Below are positions 1 to 8,167 of a DNA stretch of 53,018 nucleotides, one piece after another. The DNA comes from Allomuricauda sp. TMED12 (GTDB lineage: Bacteria > Bacteroidota > Bacteroidia > Flavobacteriales > Flavobacteriaceae). The position numbers were made by a program, and so were the translations under genes. Position 1 is the first letter of the stretch. Every line of letters begins with the position of its first letter. Location of the stretch: contig NHBR02000110.1 in assembly GCA_002167435.2 (NCBI GenBank), positions 1 to 53,018 on the forward strand, written 5' to 3'. The notes under the pieces were generated by a model. The model saw only the letters and a program-made list of their open reading frames with translations, searched no databases and was not told the origin of the DNA.

Positions 1-191
1 ATATCATCCAGATAAATATTCCCGCCATTGGGTTTTATCAAGCCGACAATCATGTAGAACGAAGTGGTTTTACCTGCTCCATTGGGACCTAAAAGTCCAA
101 CAATTTCACCTTGGTTTACCTCTAGGGATATACCCTTAACAACTTTTCGGCCACGGTAGGCCTTCATTATATTTTCTGCGCGTAGCTTCAT
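1..191 (-). CDS. lptB: LPS export ABC transporter ATP-binding protein (partial)
   Basis: This is the N-terminal 63 residues of a cytoplasmic ATPase; the rest lies beyond the left edge. The Walker A loop GPNGAGKTT sits at residues 35-43, after an ABC core opening with KAYRGRKVV at residues 10-18. That start matches LptB, which powers extraction of lipopolysaccharide from the inner membrane through LptFGC. Its place downstream of kdsD (Kdo synthesis) in the same transcription direction supports an LPS role over a generic branched-chain amino acid ATPase. The start at 191 is the only ATG before the conserved core. Walker B and the signature motif are outside the window, so LptB is assigned by N-terminal similarity and context. 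Confidence 0.85.
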   Translation of the reverse strand, partial: MKLRAENIMKAYRGRKVVKGISLEVNQGEIVGLLGPNGAGKTTSFYMIVGLIKPNGGNIYLDD

Positions 192-248
192 AGGAATTTG
201 CCAAAACTAAACATATTCTTTTTCTGCGGTATGGTCTTTTGGATTTTT

Positions 249-599
249 TTAAGCTTCGGTTTCTTCCAAGTCTTCCCAATATTCGTAGGCACGCCTTAAA
301 TGTGGGACTACAATAGTACCGCCCACCAAAGTGGCGATACCAAGGGTTTCCATTACCTCTTCCTTATTGGCGCCGGCTTTTTTAGAGCTTTCCAAGTGAT
401 ACTTTACACAATCGTCGCAACGGAGAACCGCGGAGGCCACCAAGCCCAATAGTTCTTTGGTCTTTACGTCCAAAGCACCTGCCATATAAGCGTTGGTGTC
501 CAAGTTGAAAATCCGTTTGATGAGTTTGTTGTTCTCGGCAAGCAGCTTATCGTTCATCTTGGCACGATAGGCATTGAACTCTTCTACTTTATTTGGCAT
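249..599 (-). CDS. Carboxymuconolactone decarboxylase (AhpD-like) family protein
   Basis: A 116-residue all-helical protein of the CMD/AhpD fold. It has the redox motif CDDC (Cys61, Cys64) followed by His68, the arrangement of alkylhydroperoxidase-type members, so a thiol-based peroxidase or related redox role is likely; the substrate is unknown. I chose the ATG at 599 because the protein then starts MPNKVEEF, directly before the conserved helix, and overlaps tatC by only 11 bp. An upstream start at 638 would add a lysine-rich 13-residue tail and a 50-bp overlap. It lies between tatC and lptB in one operon. The link to envelope biogenesis is positional only. Confidence 0.85.
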   Translation of the reverse strand: MPNKVEEFNAYRAKMNDKLLAENNKLIKRIFNLDTNAYMAGALDVKTKELLGLVASAVLRCDDCVKYHLESSKKAGANKEEVMETLGIATLVGGTIVVPHLRRAYEYWEDLEETEA

Positions 600-1431
600 T
601 ATTTCTTGCTTTCTCTTTTCTTTCTTCTTTTTTGACAACCATTCTTGAAATAAATATACTTACCTGGTAAAGAATAAGCACGGGTATACATACAATAATT
701 TGACTAGTTATATCCGGAGGTGTAATGATTGCGGATAGTATCAAAATGATTACCAAGGCAATTTTTCTATATTTCTTCAGGATTTCGGGAGTTACCAATC
801 CAACTTTGGTCAAGAAGAAAATAACAATGGGCAATTCAAACATGATCCCACAGGCAATAACAGATGCCCTTACGGTTCCAATATATGAGCCGAGATCAAT
901 TTCGTTCAATACTTCTTTACTGACTTGATACGACCCCAAAAAGTTGATGGATAATGGAGCTACAATGTAATACCCGAACAGTACCCCAAGAAAGAACAAT
1001 CCCGAGGCCGTAATGATGAATCCCTTAGAATGTTTTCTTTCGTTCTCGTAAAGCCCAGGGCTGATGAATTTCCATAATTCATATAAAATATAAGGGAAGC
1101 CAAGAATTACACCTGCCCAAATCGATGTCCAGATGTGTGCGGAGAACTGTCCGGCCATCAACCTACTTTGAATGGTAAACGGAATTGTATCGCCACAGAA
1201 TTCGGAGTCTATCCCGAAGAATTTCCCAATGTTACAAAAGAACTGATAAGTGGGAAAGTCCATGTTTTTTGGGCCAAACAATATCGTGTCAAAAATAAAG
1301 CCCCTGAATACAAAAGCCATGCAGGCAATAATAACAACCGCTAAGGTGGAACGCACCAAGTGCCAACGTAATTCTTCCAAATGGTCCAAAAAGGACATTT
1401 CATCTGGACTTTTTCTTTCTTTTTTAGCCAT
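589..1431 (-). CDS. tatC: Sec-independent protein translocase subunit TatC
   Basis: TatC is the multi-spanning receptor of the twin-arginine pathway, which exports folded proteins across the inner membrane. The 280-residue protein has the conserved cytoplasmic N-terminus FLDHLEELRWHL, where the glutamates contact the RR signal peptide, and about six hydrophobic helices. The first periplasmic loop is long (about residues 50-95), as is common in Bacteroidota. The C-terminus is short and basic. Its ATG overlaps the kdsD stop as TAATG at 1429-1433, so the two are probably translationally coupled. No tatA is present nearby. Confidence 0.95.
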   Translation of the reverse strand: MAKKERKSPDEMSFLDHLEELRWHLVRSTLAVVIIACMAFVFRGFIFDTILFGPKNMDFPTYQFFCNIGKFFGIDSEFCGDTIPFTIQSRLMAGQFSAHIWTSIWAGVILGFPYILYELWKFISPGLYENERKHSKGFIITASGLFFLGVLFGYYIVAPLSINFLGSYQVSKEVLNEIDLGSYIGTVRASVIACGIMFELPIVIFFLTKVGLVTPEILKKYRKIALVIILILSAIITPPDITSQIIVCIPVLILYQVSIFISRMVVKKEERKEKARNNAK

Positions 1432-2396
1432 TATAGGATTCCCTCGTTTATAAGGTTATGGATATGGACCACTCCAGCATAGGTATCGCCATCAAATGCC
1501 AATAATTGAGATATGCTCTTTTCTTGCAATAGTTTTAGGGCCTTGATTGCCAATGTATCCACGTCTATTGCCTTAGGGCTGGAGGTCATGATGTCCCTTG
1601 CGGTCAGTCCGCTAATATTATCATATTTGCTCAACATTCTTCGAACATCACCGTCAGTAACAATTCCGACTACTTTTTCTTTATCCATTACCGCGGTAAC
1701 GCCCAGCATTTTTTCGGATATTTCTATGATTACGTCTTTTACTTTGGCATTGATATCCACTTGTGGTTTTTGGTTGTTTACCACAATGTCGGCAACACGC
1801 AAATATAATTTTTTCCCCAAAGCTCCACCCGGATGGTATTTGGCAAAATCGGAACTGCTGAATCCTTTCAATTCCAATAAGCATATGGCGAGTGCATCTC
1901 CCATAGCCATTTGGGCCGAAGTACTTGTTGTGGGTGCTAAATTGTTTGGGCAAGCCTCTTTTTCTACGTATGTGTTGAGTGCAAAATCCGCCTGTTTTGC
2001 CAATACGGATTCCATGTTGCCCGTAATACCAATAAGCTTGTGGTTCGCAATTTTAATTAAGGGAAGCAAAGCTTTGATTTCTGGAGTGTTTCCGCTCTTG
2101 GACAAGCAGATGACCACATCATTCTGTTGGATGGTCCCCAAATCGCCATGAATGGCATCCGCAGCATGCATAAAAATGGCCGGTGTTCCTGTCGAGTTTA
2201 AAGTAGCCACAATTTTAGAAGCAATTATGGCACTTTTGCCCACACCCGAAACAATAACCCTTCCGTCGGATTCTAAAATACACTGCACAGCTTGTGCAAA
2301 TTGGTCATCTAACAGACTAATTAAATTAGCTATGGCCTTGCTTTCTATTTCAAGGGTCCTTTTTGCTATGGATAAAATTGACTTAGTGTCGTTCAA
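1431..2396 (-). CDS. kdsD: D-arabinose-5-phosphate isomerase, KpsF/GutQ family
   Basis: This cytoplasmic enzyme converts ribulose-5-phosphate to arabinose-5-phosphate, the first step to the LPS inner-core sugar Kdo. The 321-residue protein has an N-terminal SIS domain (about 35-190) with GVGKSAIIASK, SKSGNTPE and HPGGALGKKL, and two C-terminal CBS domains (about 205-320). The reading frame opens with TTG at 2396; an in-frame stop lies a few codons upstream and no ATG occurs before the conserved region, so an alternative start codon is likely. It is first in an operon with tatC, the CMD protein and lptB. Kdo synthesis and LPS export at the two ends of the operon fit together. Confidence 0.93.
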   Translation of the reverse strand: MNDTKSILSIAKRTLEIESKAIANLISLLDDQFAQAVQCILESDGRVIVSGVGKSAIIASKIVATLNSTGTPAIFMHAADAIHGDLGTIQQNDVVICLSKSGNTPEIKALLPLIKIANHKLIGITGNMESVLAKQADFALNTYVEKEACPNNLAPTTSTSAQMAMGDALAICLLELKGFSSSDFAKYHPGGALGKKLYLRVADIVVNNQKPQVDINAKVKDVIIEISEKMLGVTAVMDKEKVVGIVTDGDVRRMLSKYDNISGLTARDIMTSSPKAIDVDTLAIKALKLLQEKSISQLLAFDGDTYAGVVHIHNLINEGIL

Positions 2397-2580
2397 AGTA
2401 ATTAACCGATTAACTGATTGTATTCCTAAAAGAATGTCTTATATTTAAGATTACAAAACTAATCAAACTATCTTTTACAGACTATTATGGAAGTGAGAAT
2501 AGATTATTCTGTAATTGAATGGTTAAAATAATAGTTTCAACTGCCTTTTAGGTTGCTTGTAATAAATTGAAAATGCGGAA

Positions 2581-4782
2581 ATGAGCCTAACGAACACCGA
2601 TTTGCATTCCTCGCTCAAAAAATATTTTGGTTTCTCAAAGTTTAAGGGATTGCAGGAAGATGTAATTCAGAACATTCTTAGTGGTAACGACACTTTTGTG
2701 ATTATGCCCACAGGAGGTGGTAAATCCCTTTGCTATCAATTACCCGCGCTAATGAAAGAAGGAACGGCAATCGTTGTTTCCCCTTTGATTGCTTTGATGA
2801 AAAACCAAGTAGATGCCATACGGGGAATATCCGAGCAGCACGGAATTGCACATGTATTGAACTCTTCCTTGACCAAAACAGAGGTGAAGCAGGTTAAAGA
2901 GGATATTACCAATGGAGTAACCAAGTTACTTTATGTGGCTCCGGAATCTTTGACGAAGGAGGAAAATGTAGATTTTCTTAGAAATGTAGAGCTTTCATTT
3001 GTTGCAGTAGATGAGGCCCATTGTATCTCGGAATGGGGACACGATTTTAGACCGGAATACAGAAATCTTCGGGGAATTATTGATAGGTTGGGCGATAATA
3101 TTCCAATCATTGGCCTTACCGCTACGGCCACACCCAAGGTCCAGGAAGATATTATCAAAAACTTGGGGATGACGGATGCCAAAGTATTCAAGGCATCGTT
3201 TAACAGACCTAATTTGTTTTACGAAGTACGCCCAAAGACTAAAAATGTGGATGCCGACATTATCCGTTTTGTAAAACAAAACCAGGGTAAATCAGGTATT
3301 ATTTATTGTTTGAGTAGAAAAAGAGTAGAGGAATTGGCCCAAGTGCTTCAGGTAAACGGCGTGAGTGCTGTTCCTTATCATGCAGGATTTGATGCCAAGA
3401 CCCGTTCCAAATACCAAGACATGTTCTTGATGGAGGAGGTAGACGTGGTTGTGGCAACCATTGCTTTTGGAATGGGTATCGATAAACCCGATGTTCGTTT
3501 TGTGATTCACCATGATATTCCTAAAAGTATTGAAAGTTACTACCAAGAAACCGGTCGTGCCGGCAGGGATGGAGGTGAGGGACATTGTTTGGCCTATTAC
3601 GCTTATAAAGATGTTGAAAAGCTGGAAAAATTTATGTCCGGTAAACCCGTTGCGGAACAAGAAATTGGGAATGCTTTGTTACAGGAAATAGTGGCCTATG
3701 CGGAAACATCCATGTCACGAAGAAAATTTATTCTGCATTATTTTGGTGAGGATTTCGATGAGGTAAACGGAGAGGGAGCTGATATGGACGATAATGCCAA
3801 AAACCCCAAGCCCAAAGTAGAGGCCCAAGAAGATGTTGTAAAACTTTTGAGTGCGGTAAGGGATACCAAAGAAAAATTCAAGACTAAAGAAATCGTTAGG
3901 GTGTTGGTAGGTAAGACCAATGCCATGATAACTTCCCATAAAACAGATGAAAAAAGCTTTTTTGGGATAGGTAAGGATAAAGACAAGGAATTTTGGATGG
4001 CCTTGACAAGACAGGTGTTGGTTGCTGGTCTACTTAAAAAGGAAATTGAACGATACGGTATATTACATTTGACCGAATTGGGTAAAGAGTTTCTTGAAAA
4101 CCCTAAGTCATTCATGATGACAAAGGACCATGTTTATTCTAAGGATGATACAGGTAATATTGTTACTCCTGAAAAATCTGGCGGGGCTGTTGCGGATGAT
4201 CAATTGCTGAAATTACTTCGGGATCTTCGAAAAAAAGAGGCGCAAAAAAGGGAAGTGCCTCCTTTTGTGGTCTTTCAAGACCCGTCTTTGGAAGATATGT
4301 CTCTTAAATATCCTGTTACCATGCAAGAGCTTATCAATATTCAAGGTGTTGGTGAGGGTAAGGCAAAAAAGTACGGAAAACCTTTCCTGGAGCTAATTTC
4401 CAAATATGTGGGGGAAAATGATATTATTAGACCGGATGACCTTGTGGTTAAAAGTACAGGGGCCAATTCTGGATTAAAACTATATGTGATTCAAAGTGTG
4501 GACAGAAAATTGGCTTTGGATGATATTGCCTCTGCCAAAGGATTGGAGTTGACCGATTTGATAAAAGAGATGGAACAGATTGTGTTCAGCGGTACCAAGT
4601 TGAACATTGGTTACTGGATAGATGAAATATTGGATGAGGACCAACAAGAAGAAATCCACGATTACTTTTTGGAAGCGGATTCTGATTCCATTACTGCCGC
4701 TATTGATGAATTCGAGGGGGACTATGAGGATGAAGAACTCCGTTTGTACCGCCTAAAATTTATAAGTGAAGTGGCGAATTAA
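2581..4782 (+). CDS. recQ: ATP-dependent DNA helicase RecQ
   Basis: A 3'-5' superfamily 2 helicase for recombination and replication-fork repair. The 733-residue protein has the Q motif region FKGLQEDVIQ, Walker A PTGGGKS near residues 45-51, the DEAH box (VDEAHCISEWGHDFRPEYR), and motifs V/VI (AFGMGIDKPDVR, QETGRAGRDG). The RQC part starts near residue 370, but the four zinc-binding cysteines of classical RecQ are absent: the block SMSRRKFILHYFGEDF and the following 30 residues hold no Cys. An HRDC domain follows (about 540-615), then a helix-turn-helix-like C-terminal region (about 630-715). The gene is divergent from kdsD and convergent with 4779-5090. Confidence 0.95.
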   Translation: MSLTNTDLHSSLKKYFGFSKFKGLQEDVIQNILSGNDTFVIMPTGGGKSLCYQLPALMKEGTAIVVSPLIALMKNQVDAIRGISEQHGIAHVLNSSLTKTEVKQVKEDITNGVTKLLYVAPESLTKEENVDFLRNVELSFVAVDEAHCISEWGHDFRPEYRNLRGIIDRLGDNIPIIGLTATATPKVQEDIIKNLGMTDAKVFKASFNRPNLFYEVRPKTKNVDADIIRFVKQNQGKSGIIYCLSRKRVEELAQVLQVNGVSAVPYHAGFDAKTRSKYQDMFLMEEVDVVVATIAFGMGIDKPDVRFVIHHDIPKSIESYYQETGRAGRDGGEGHCLAYYAYKDVEKLEKFMSGKPVAEQEIGNALLQEIVAYAETSMSRRKFILHYFGEDFDEVNGEGADMDDNAKNPKPKVEAQEDVVKLLSAVRDTKEKFKTKEIVRVLVGKTNAMITSHKTDEKSFFGIGKDKDKEFWMALTRQVLVAGLLKKEIERYGILHLTELGKEFLENPKSFMMTKDHVYSKDDTGNIVTPEKSGGAVADDQLLKLLRDLRKKEAQKREVPPFVVFQDPSLEDMSLKYPVTMQELINIQGVGEGKAKKYGKPFLELISKYVGENDIIRPDDLVVKSTGANSGLKLYVIQSVDRKLALDDIASAKGLELTDLIKEMEQIVFSGTKLNIGYWIDEILDEDQQEEIHDYFLEADSDSITAAIDEFEGDYEDEELRLYRLKFISEVAN

Positions 4783-4792
4783 AATTCGCCAC
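4771..4792. terminator. Perfect palindrome over two convergent stop codons
   Basis: The 10-bp arms GTGGCGAATT and AATTCGCCAC are separated by AA. The stop codons of recQ (4780-4782) and the convergent CCC-motif gene (4779-4781) lie in the centre. The hairpin has a GC-rich base and an AT-rich apex and lacks a strong T-run on either side. A bidirectional terminator or convergence barrier is an inference from symmetry and position. Confidence 0.5.
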
Positions 4793-5090
4793 TCAACTCT
4801 CCTGTTGTAATTACAGCTATTATCAATCCAAAGTAAAGGATCAATAGAACCAAATAAACCAAGCCTAGTCCCAATCCTATATAGGATAGTATTTTGCCGG
4901 TCTTCACATTGCTGTAATCTGTATAACTTTCTGGATTTTGTTGGTATAATTGGCTGGCTGTCTTTGCTTTAACCAATCCGATGATACTGAATATAGCACC
5001 AAATGGACCACAACAAAATAAGGTGCCGACAATGGAGAGTATCCCCATTGTCAGCACGGTACTTGCCCCAGGTAAGGGTTGTTGGCTCAT
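4779..5090 (-). CDS. CCC-motif small membrane protein
   Basis: A 103-residue protein with two hydrophobic segments (about 12-40 and 68-100) joined by a short polar loop. The first segment holds FCCGPFGA, the cysteine motif of the Bacteroidota CCC-motif membrane protein family, and the loop holds NPESYTDYSNVKTGKI. A paralogue with the same layout lies just upstream at 5100-5423, 9 bp away, so this is a tandem duplication. The function is unknown. The DUF2752 gene upstream in the same direction suggests one operon. Its stop codon overlaps the recQ stop tail to tail. Confidence 0.8.
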   Translation of the reverse strand: MSQQPLPGASTVLTMGILSIVGTLFCCGPFGAIFSIIGLVKAKTASQLYQQNPESYTDYSNVKTGKILSYIGLGLGLVYLVLLILYFGLIIAVITTGELSGEF

Positions 5091-5099
5091 AGTATTGTT

Positions 5100-5423
5100 T
5101 TATTGATATTGTTCCATCATTTCATTGACTTTTTCCATATAGCCTTCCCAGCCCCCCATTTGGTTGATGGACCAGAATGTATACAGTAAATAAAGAGCTC
5201 CAATGACCATACCTATGATGGCTAAAATTTTCACGGTCTTTAGTGTGCTGTAGTTTTTATACAAATCCGGATTTTCCGCATATGCTTTTTCATCTTTTTT
5301 GACCAAGAAGAAGGCGATTCCACCGAGAATAAGACCAGGTGCCCCTCCAAAACAACAGCAGAGGAATGATAAAATTGCCAGTATCATGGCGATAGTTACA
5401 TTAGGAAGATTTTTTTGTTCCAT
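5100..5423 (-). CDS. CCC-motif small membrane protein (paralogue)
   Basis: A 107-residue protein with the signature FLCCCFGGAPG in the first hydrophobic segment, then the loop KAYAENPDLYKNYSTLKTVKI and a second hydrophobic segment (about 70-90). The C-terminal tail is polar and Met/Glu-rich, unlike the paralogue at 4779-5090, which ends in a hydrophobic stretch. The loop pattern NP-(D/E)-x-Y-x-x-Y-S-x-(L/V)-K-T is shared, supporting duplication. Whether the cysteines bind metal or are acylated cannot be told from the sequence. Function is unknown. Confidence 0.8.
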   Translation of the reverse strand: MEQKNLPNVTIAMILAILSFLCCCFGGAPGLILGGIAFFLVKKDEKAYAENPDLYKNYSTLKTVKILAIIGMVIGALYLLYTFWSINQMGGWEGYMEKVNEMMEQYQ

Positions 5424-5435
5424 GGTTAAAAATGT

Positions 5436-5744
5436 TTAGTGTATAAATTTGAAAATATAATTTATTAAAATTAACGCTACAGTGGCTATGCCCAAACCGG
5501 TAATCAAACGGTTATCAACTTTTAAATTGAATATTTTGTTGCCAATGACCAAGGCAAAAAGTGGCAATATGGTATAAATGGCCGGATACATTTGAAATGC
5601 GGCCAAGAATTGACCATGTAACAATAATTCTACCGAGCGTTGCATGCCACACCCTGGACAATCCACTCCAAAGAGTTGTTTATTGAGGCAGGGCAGCATA
5701 TAGTCTTCTAAACTAATAGTGTATATGGCTGGTATTAGGTTCAT
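5436..5744 (-). CDS. DUF2752 domain membrane protein
   Basis: A 102-residue integral membrane protein with the DUF2752 signature: a CPGCGMQRS block at about residues 30-38 in the first half, then two hydrophobic helices (about 49-67 and 80-98). The family is widespread in Bacteroidota and uncharacterised. It precedes the two CCC-motif genes with 12 bp spacing, so the three are probably one operon. All three carry paired cysteines next to membrane segments, which hints at a shared redox or metal function; that is inference only. Confidence 0.82.
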   Translation of the reverse strand: MNLIPAIYTISLEDYMLPCLNKQLFGVDCPGCGMQRSVELLLHGQFLAAFQMYPAIYTILPLFALVIGNKIFNLKVDNRLITGLGIATVALILINYIFKFIH

Positions 5745-5827
5745 CTTAGTCTGTAGTAGCCGAAAAATACTATTATTTTTGTATTAAGGTTTAATTTTTA
5801 CATCATTTTTTACCACAGAAATTAATT

Positions 5828-6370
5828 ATGGGAAAATTTTCGATCGGGGATAGGGCTGAGGTACTGGATGAGGCAATATCAGGAATTATACAAAAAGTGG
5901 ATGGTGATTGTGTGACCTTAATGACAGATGATGGTTTTCCCATGCATTATGCTGCCAATGACCTTGTAAGGATCGAAGGAGATATTTCCGTCACCAATTT
6001 TGAGGTTGCCCAAGTAAAAAAGGAAAAAGAACTACCAAAGAAAAGAAAAGCTCCTGCCGTAAAACCAAAGGAAAGGAATACTCCTAAAATGGAAGTTGAC
6101 CTCCATATCCACCAATTGGTGAAATCGAGTGCCGGAATGAGTAATTACGATATACTCAATATTCAATTGGAGACCGCGAAAAGGCAATTGGATTTTGCCA
6201 TTAGAAAACGCATCCAAAAAGTAATATTTATCCACGGAGTGGGAGAAGGTGTCTTAAAAGAAGAGCTGCACTATTTGTTTAACAGGTACGATAACGTAAA
6301 ATTCTACGATGCCGATTACCAGAAATATGGTCTTGGGGCTACCGAGGTTTACATTTACCAGAACAGTTAG
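5828..6370 (+). CDS. Smr domain protein with DUF2027-like N-terminus (short form)
   Basis: A 180-residue protein whose C-terminal half (about 90-178) is a Smr domain with VDLHIHQL and the glycine loop IHGVGEGVLKEEL. Smr domains are nucleic-acid nickases found in MutS2 and in stand-alone proteins. The N-terminal 50 residues resemble the opening of DUF2027, and a Lys/Pro-rich linker (about 65-88) joins the two. Bacteroidota DUF2027-Smr proteins are, as I recall, usually over 300 residues, so this copy seems to lack a middle domain. A TATTTTTG element at 5774-5781 could be its -7 promoter box, although no clear -33 box precedes it. Confidence 0.82.
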   Translation: MGKFSIGDRAEVLDEAISGIIQKVDGDCVTLMTDDGFPMHYAANDLVRIEGDISVTNFEVAQVKKEKELPKKRKAPAVKPKERNTPKMEVDLHIHQLVKSSAGMSNYDILNIQLETAKRQLDFAIRKRIQKVIFIHGVGEGVLKEELHYLFNRYDNVKFYDADYQKYGLGATEVYIYQNS

Positions 6371-6888
6371 TTGGGAACATTGGTGGTTACTTCACCAAAT
6401 TCGTTTATTGCAAGGTTCGTGATTCGTTCCCCGCTTTCGGTAACAAAGGAAATACCACTTAAACTTATAGTGTGAACAAACATGGTATTATCGTCTGGGT
6501 CAACAACTGTTTCGATAATTACTTGACCATCTTCTGCTTCAACCTCATCGATAACGATAGGTTCTGCGGGAGGAATGTTGTCACAAAAGTACCCATTATC
6601 CACGGTGTCCGAGAAAATACGATAAGTAACTTGAGATTGACTGGGCACATTGCTTTCGGTGGTAATGGTCTCTCCTACAACACCATTATTTAGAACGTCG
6701 CTTTGAAGTTCTAGGATTAGGGCTTCACTATCATTTATTTTGAACAATAAATTAGTGGATGTTGGATTGGGCGAACTGCAAAATTGTAAGGTAACACTAT
6801 CAAAATTGATGGTCTCAATTTCAAGGTCACCATCACTACAAGAAAAGAGTATGCCCAAACAAAGAACTAAAAGGATGAATTTTCTCAT
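6367..6888 (-). CDS. Hypothetical lipoprotein
   Basis: A 173-residue protein I do not recognise by name. It starts with a lipoprotein signal peptide whose lipobox LFSC places the lipidated cysteine near residue 17. The mature part is acidic, rich in beta-branched residues, and contains a few further cysteines (FCSSPNP and YFCDNIPP), which could form a disulfide in the periplasm. The gene is convergent with the Smr gene, and the stop codons overlap by 4 bp. No enzymatic motif is visible, so function is unknown. Confidence 0.75.
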   Translation of the reverse strand: MRKFILLVLCLGILFSCSDGDLEIETINFDSVTLQFCSSPNPTSTNLLFKINDSEALILELQSDVLNNGVVGETITTESNVPSQSQVTYRIFSDTVDNGYFCDNIPPAEPIVIDEVEAEDGQVIIETVVDPDDNTMFVHTISLSGISFVTESGERITNLAINEFGEVTTNVPN

Positions 6889-6998
6889 GCACCAAATTTA
6901 ATGTAATTCCATTTTAATACCCCAATTCCAAGATGTACTTTAAAAGAAATTAACTTTATTTCACGTACTTTTACACCTGTTTAAAAGTGAATTTAACA

Positions 6999-8147
6999 AT
7001 GCAAAAAGTCTATCTGGATAACGCTGCAACAACGCAGGTAAGGAAAGAGGTAATTGAGCGAATGCAAGAGGCGCTTGCCCAACATTATGGCAATCCATCT
7101 TCTACCCATAGTTTTGGAAGGTCGGCAAAAACGGCTGTAGAACAAGCAAGGAAAACTATTGCCAAAACCTTAAATGCACAACCATCCGAAATTATTTTTA
7201 CTTCGGGAGGTACAGAAGCGGACAATATGATTTTAAGGTGTGCTGTAAGAGATTTGGGAGTGGAGACTATCATTACATCCAAAATTGAACACCACGCTGT
7301 TTTGCATACGGTCGAGGAACTGGAAAGAGAGTACAACATCAATGTGCTGTATGTGGATTTGGATGAGTTTGGCAATCCAAGCCTTGCACATTTGGAACAA
7401 TTGCTCAAAAAGGACGATTCCAAAAAATTGGTGAGTTTAATGCATGTGAACAACGAGATTGGCAATATCACCGATATCGCTGCTGTTGGTGAGCTTTGTA
7501 AAGAAAACAATGCACTTTTCCATTCCGATACCGTTCAGTCCATTGGACACTATCCTTGGGACGTTCAAGGTATCAATATTGATTTTATGACAGCAGCGGC
7601 TCATAAATTCCATGGACCCAAAGGTGTCGGGTTTGCTTTTATCAGAAAGAACTCAGGATTGAAACCATTGATTGTAGGTGGGGCACAAGAAAGAGGTTTT
7701 AGGGCAGGAACCGAGCCTTTTCATAATATTGTTGGTTTGGAAGAGGCTTTTGTGAAGGCATACGAAAACTTGGAAGAAGAGACCCGAACTGTAAAAGAGC
7801 TCAAAAAATATTTTGTGGAAAAAGTCGAGCAAGAACTTCCTGAAGCAGTTTGCAATGGACTTTCCGGAGATTTGGAAAAAAGTACTTATACGTTGACCAA
7901 TATTAGATTGCCATTTGACAAACAGAAGGGCTTGATGCTGCTGTTCCACTTGGATATGAAAGGAATTGCCTGTTCCAAAGGAAGTGCTTGCCAATCCGGA
8001 AGCGACCAAGGGTCACATGTGCTTAATGAGGTTTTATCGGGAGAAGAATTGGAAAAACCTAGCTTACGCTTTTCTTTCTCCATGTACAATACCAAGGAGG
8101 AATTGGATTATACCGTGGAAGTCTTAAAGGAGTTTGCTAACAGTTAA
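6999..8147 (+). CDS. Cysteine desulfurase (NifS/IscS-like)
   Basis: A fold-type I PLP enzyme that takes sulfur from cysteine for Fe-S cluster or thio-modification pathways. The 382-residue protein starts with YLDNAATT. It has the cofactor-stacking histidine region KIEHHAVL, the Schiff-base lysine in AAHKFHGPKG, the arginine block RAGTEP, and the catalytic cysteine in ACSKGSACQSG on a short loop, as in the NifS/IscS group. The ATG at 6999 gives the family-typical N-terminus; an in-frame GTG at 6987 would add four residues. No iscU or sufE gene is adjacent, so the acceptor is unknown. Confidence 0.93.
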   Translation: MQKVYLDNAATTQVRKEVIERMQEALAQHYGNPSSTHSFGRSAKTAVEQARKTIAKTLNAQPSEIIFTSGGTEADNMILRCAVRDLGVETIITSKIEHHAVLHTVEELEREYNINVLYVDLDEFGNPSLAHLEQLLKKDDSKKLVSLMHVNNEIGNITDIAAVGELCKENNALFHSDTVQSIGHYPWDVQGINIDFMTAAAHKFHGPKGVGFAFIRKNSGLKPLIVGGAQERGFRAGTEPFHNIVGLEEAFVKAYENLEEETRTVKELKKYFVEKVEQELPEAVCNGLSGDLEKSTYTLTNIRLPFDKQKGLMLLFHLDMKGIACSKGSACQSGSDQGSHVLNEVLSGEELEKPSLRFSFSMYNTKEELDYTVEVLKEFANS

Positions 8148-8150
8148 TGT

Positions 8151-8167
8151 TAGTTTGGTTGAAACTA
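8151..8167. other. Small inverted repeat between convergent genes
   Basis: TAGTTT and AAACTA arms flank a GGTTG loop. The hairpin begins 3 bp after the cysteine desulfurase stop and its right arm includes the stop codon of the convergent gene (8165-8167). It is short and AT-rich, without a T-run, so a terminator role is only possible. Confidence 0.25.

Noticed and set aside
1513..2151. A 212-codon open frame on the plus strand
   Set aside because: It lies fully antisense to kdsD, which has clear SIS and CBS motifs. The antisense translation has no recognisable domain and is a codon-bias shadow.
2573..2584. A three-codon mini-frame ATG CGG AAA TGA overlapping the recQ start
   Set aside because: It could be a leader peptide, but so short a frame arises easily by chance and no other evidence supports it.
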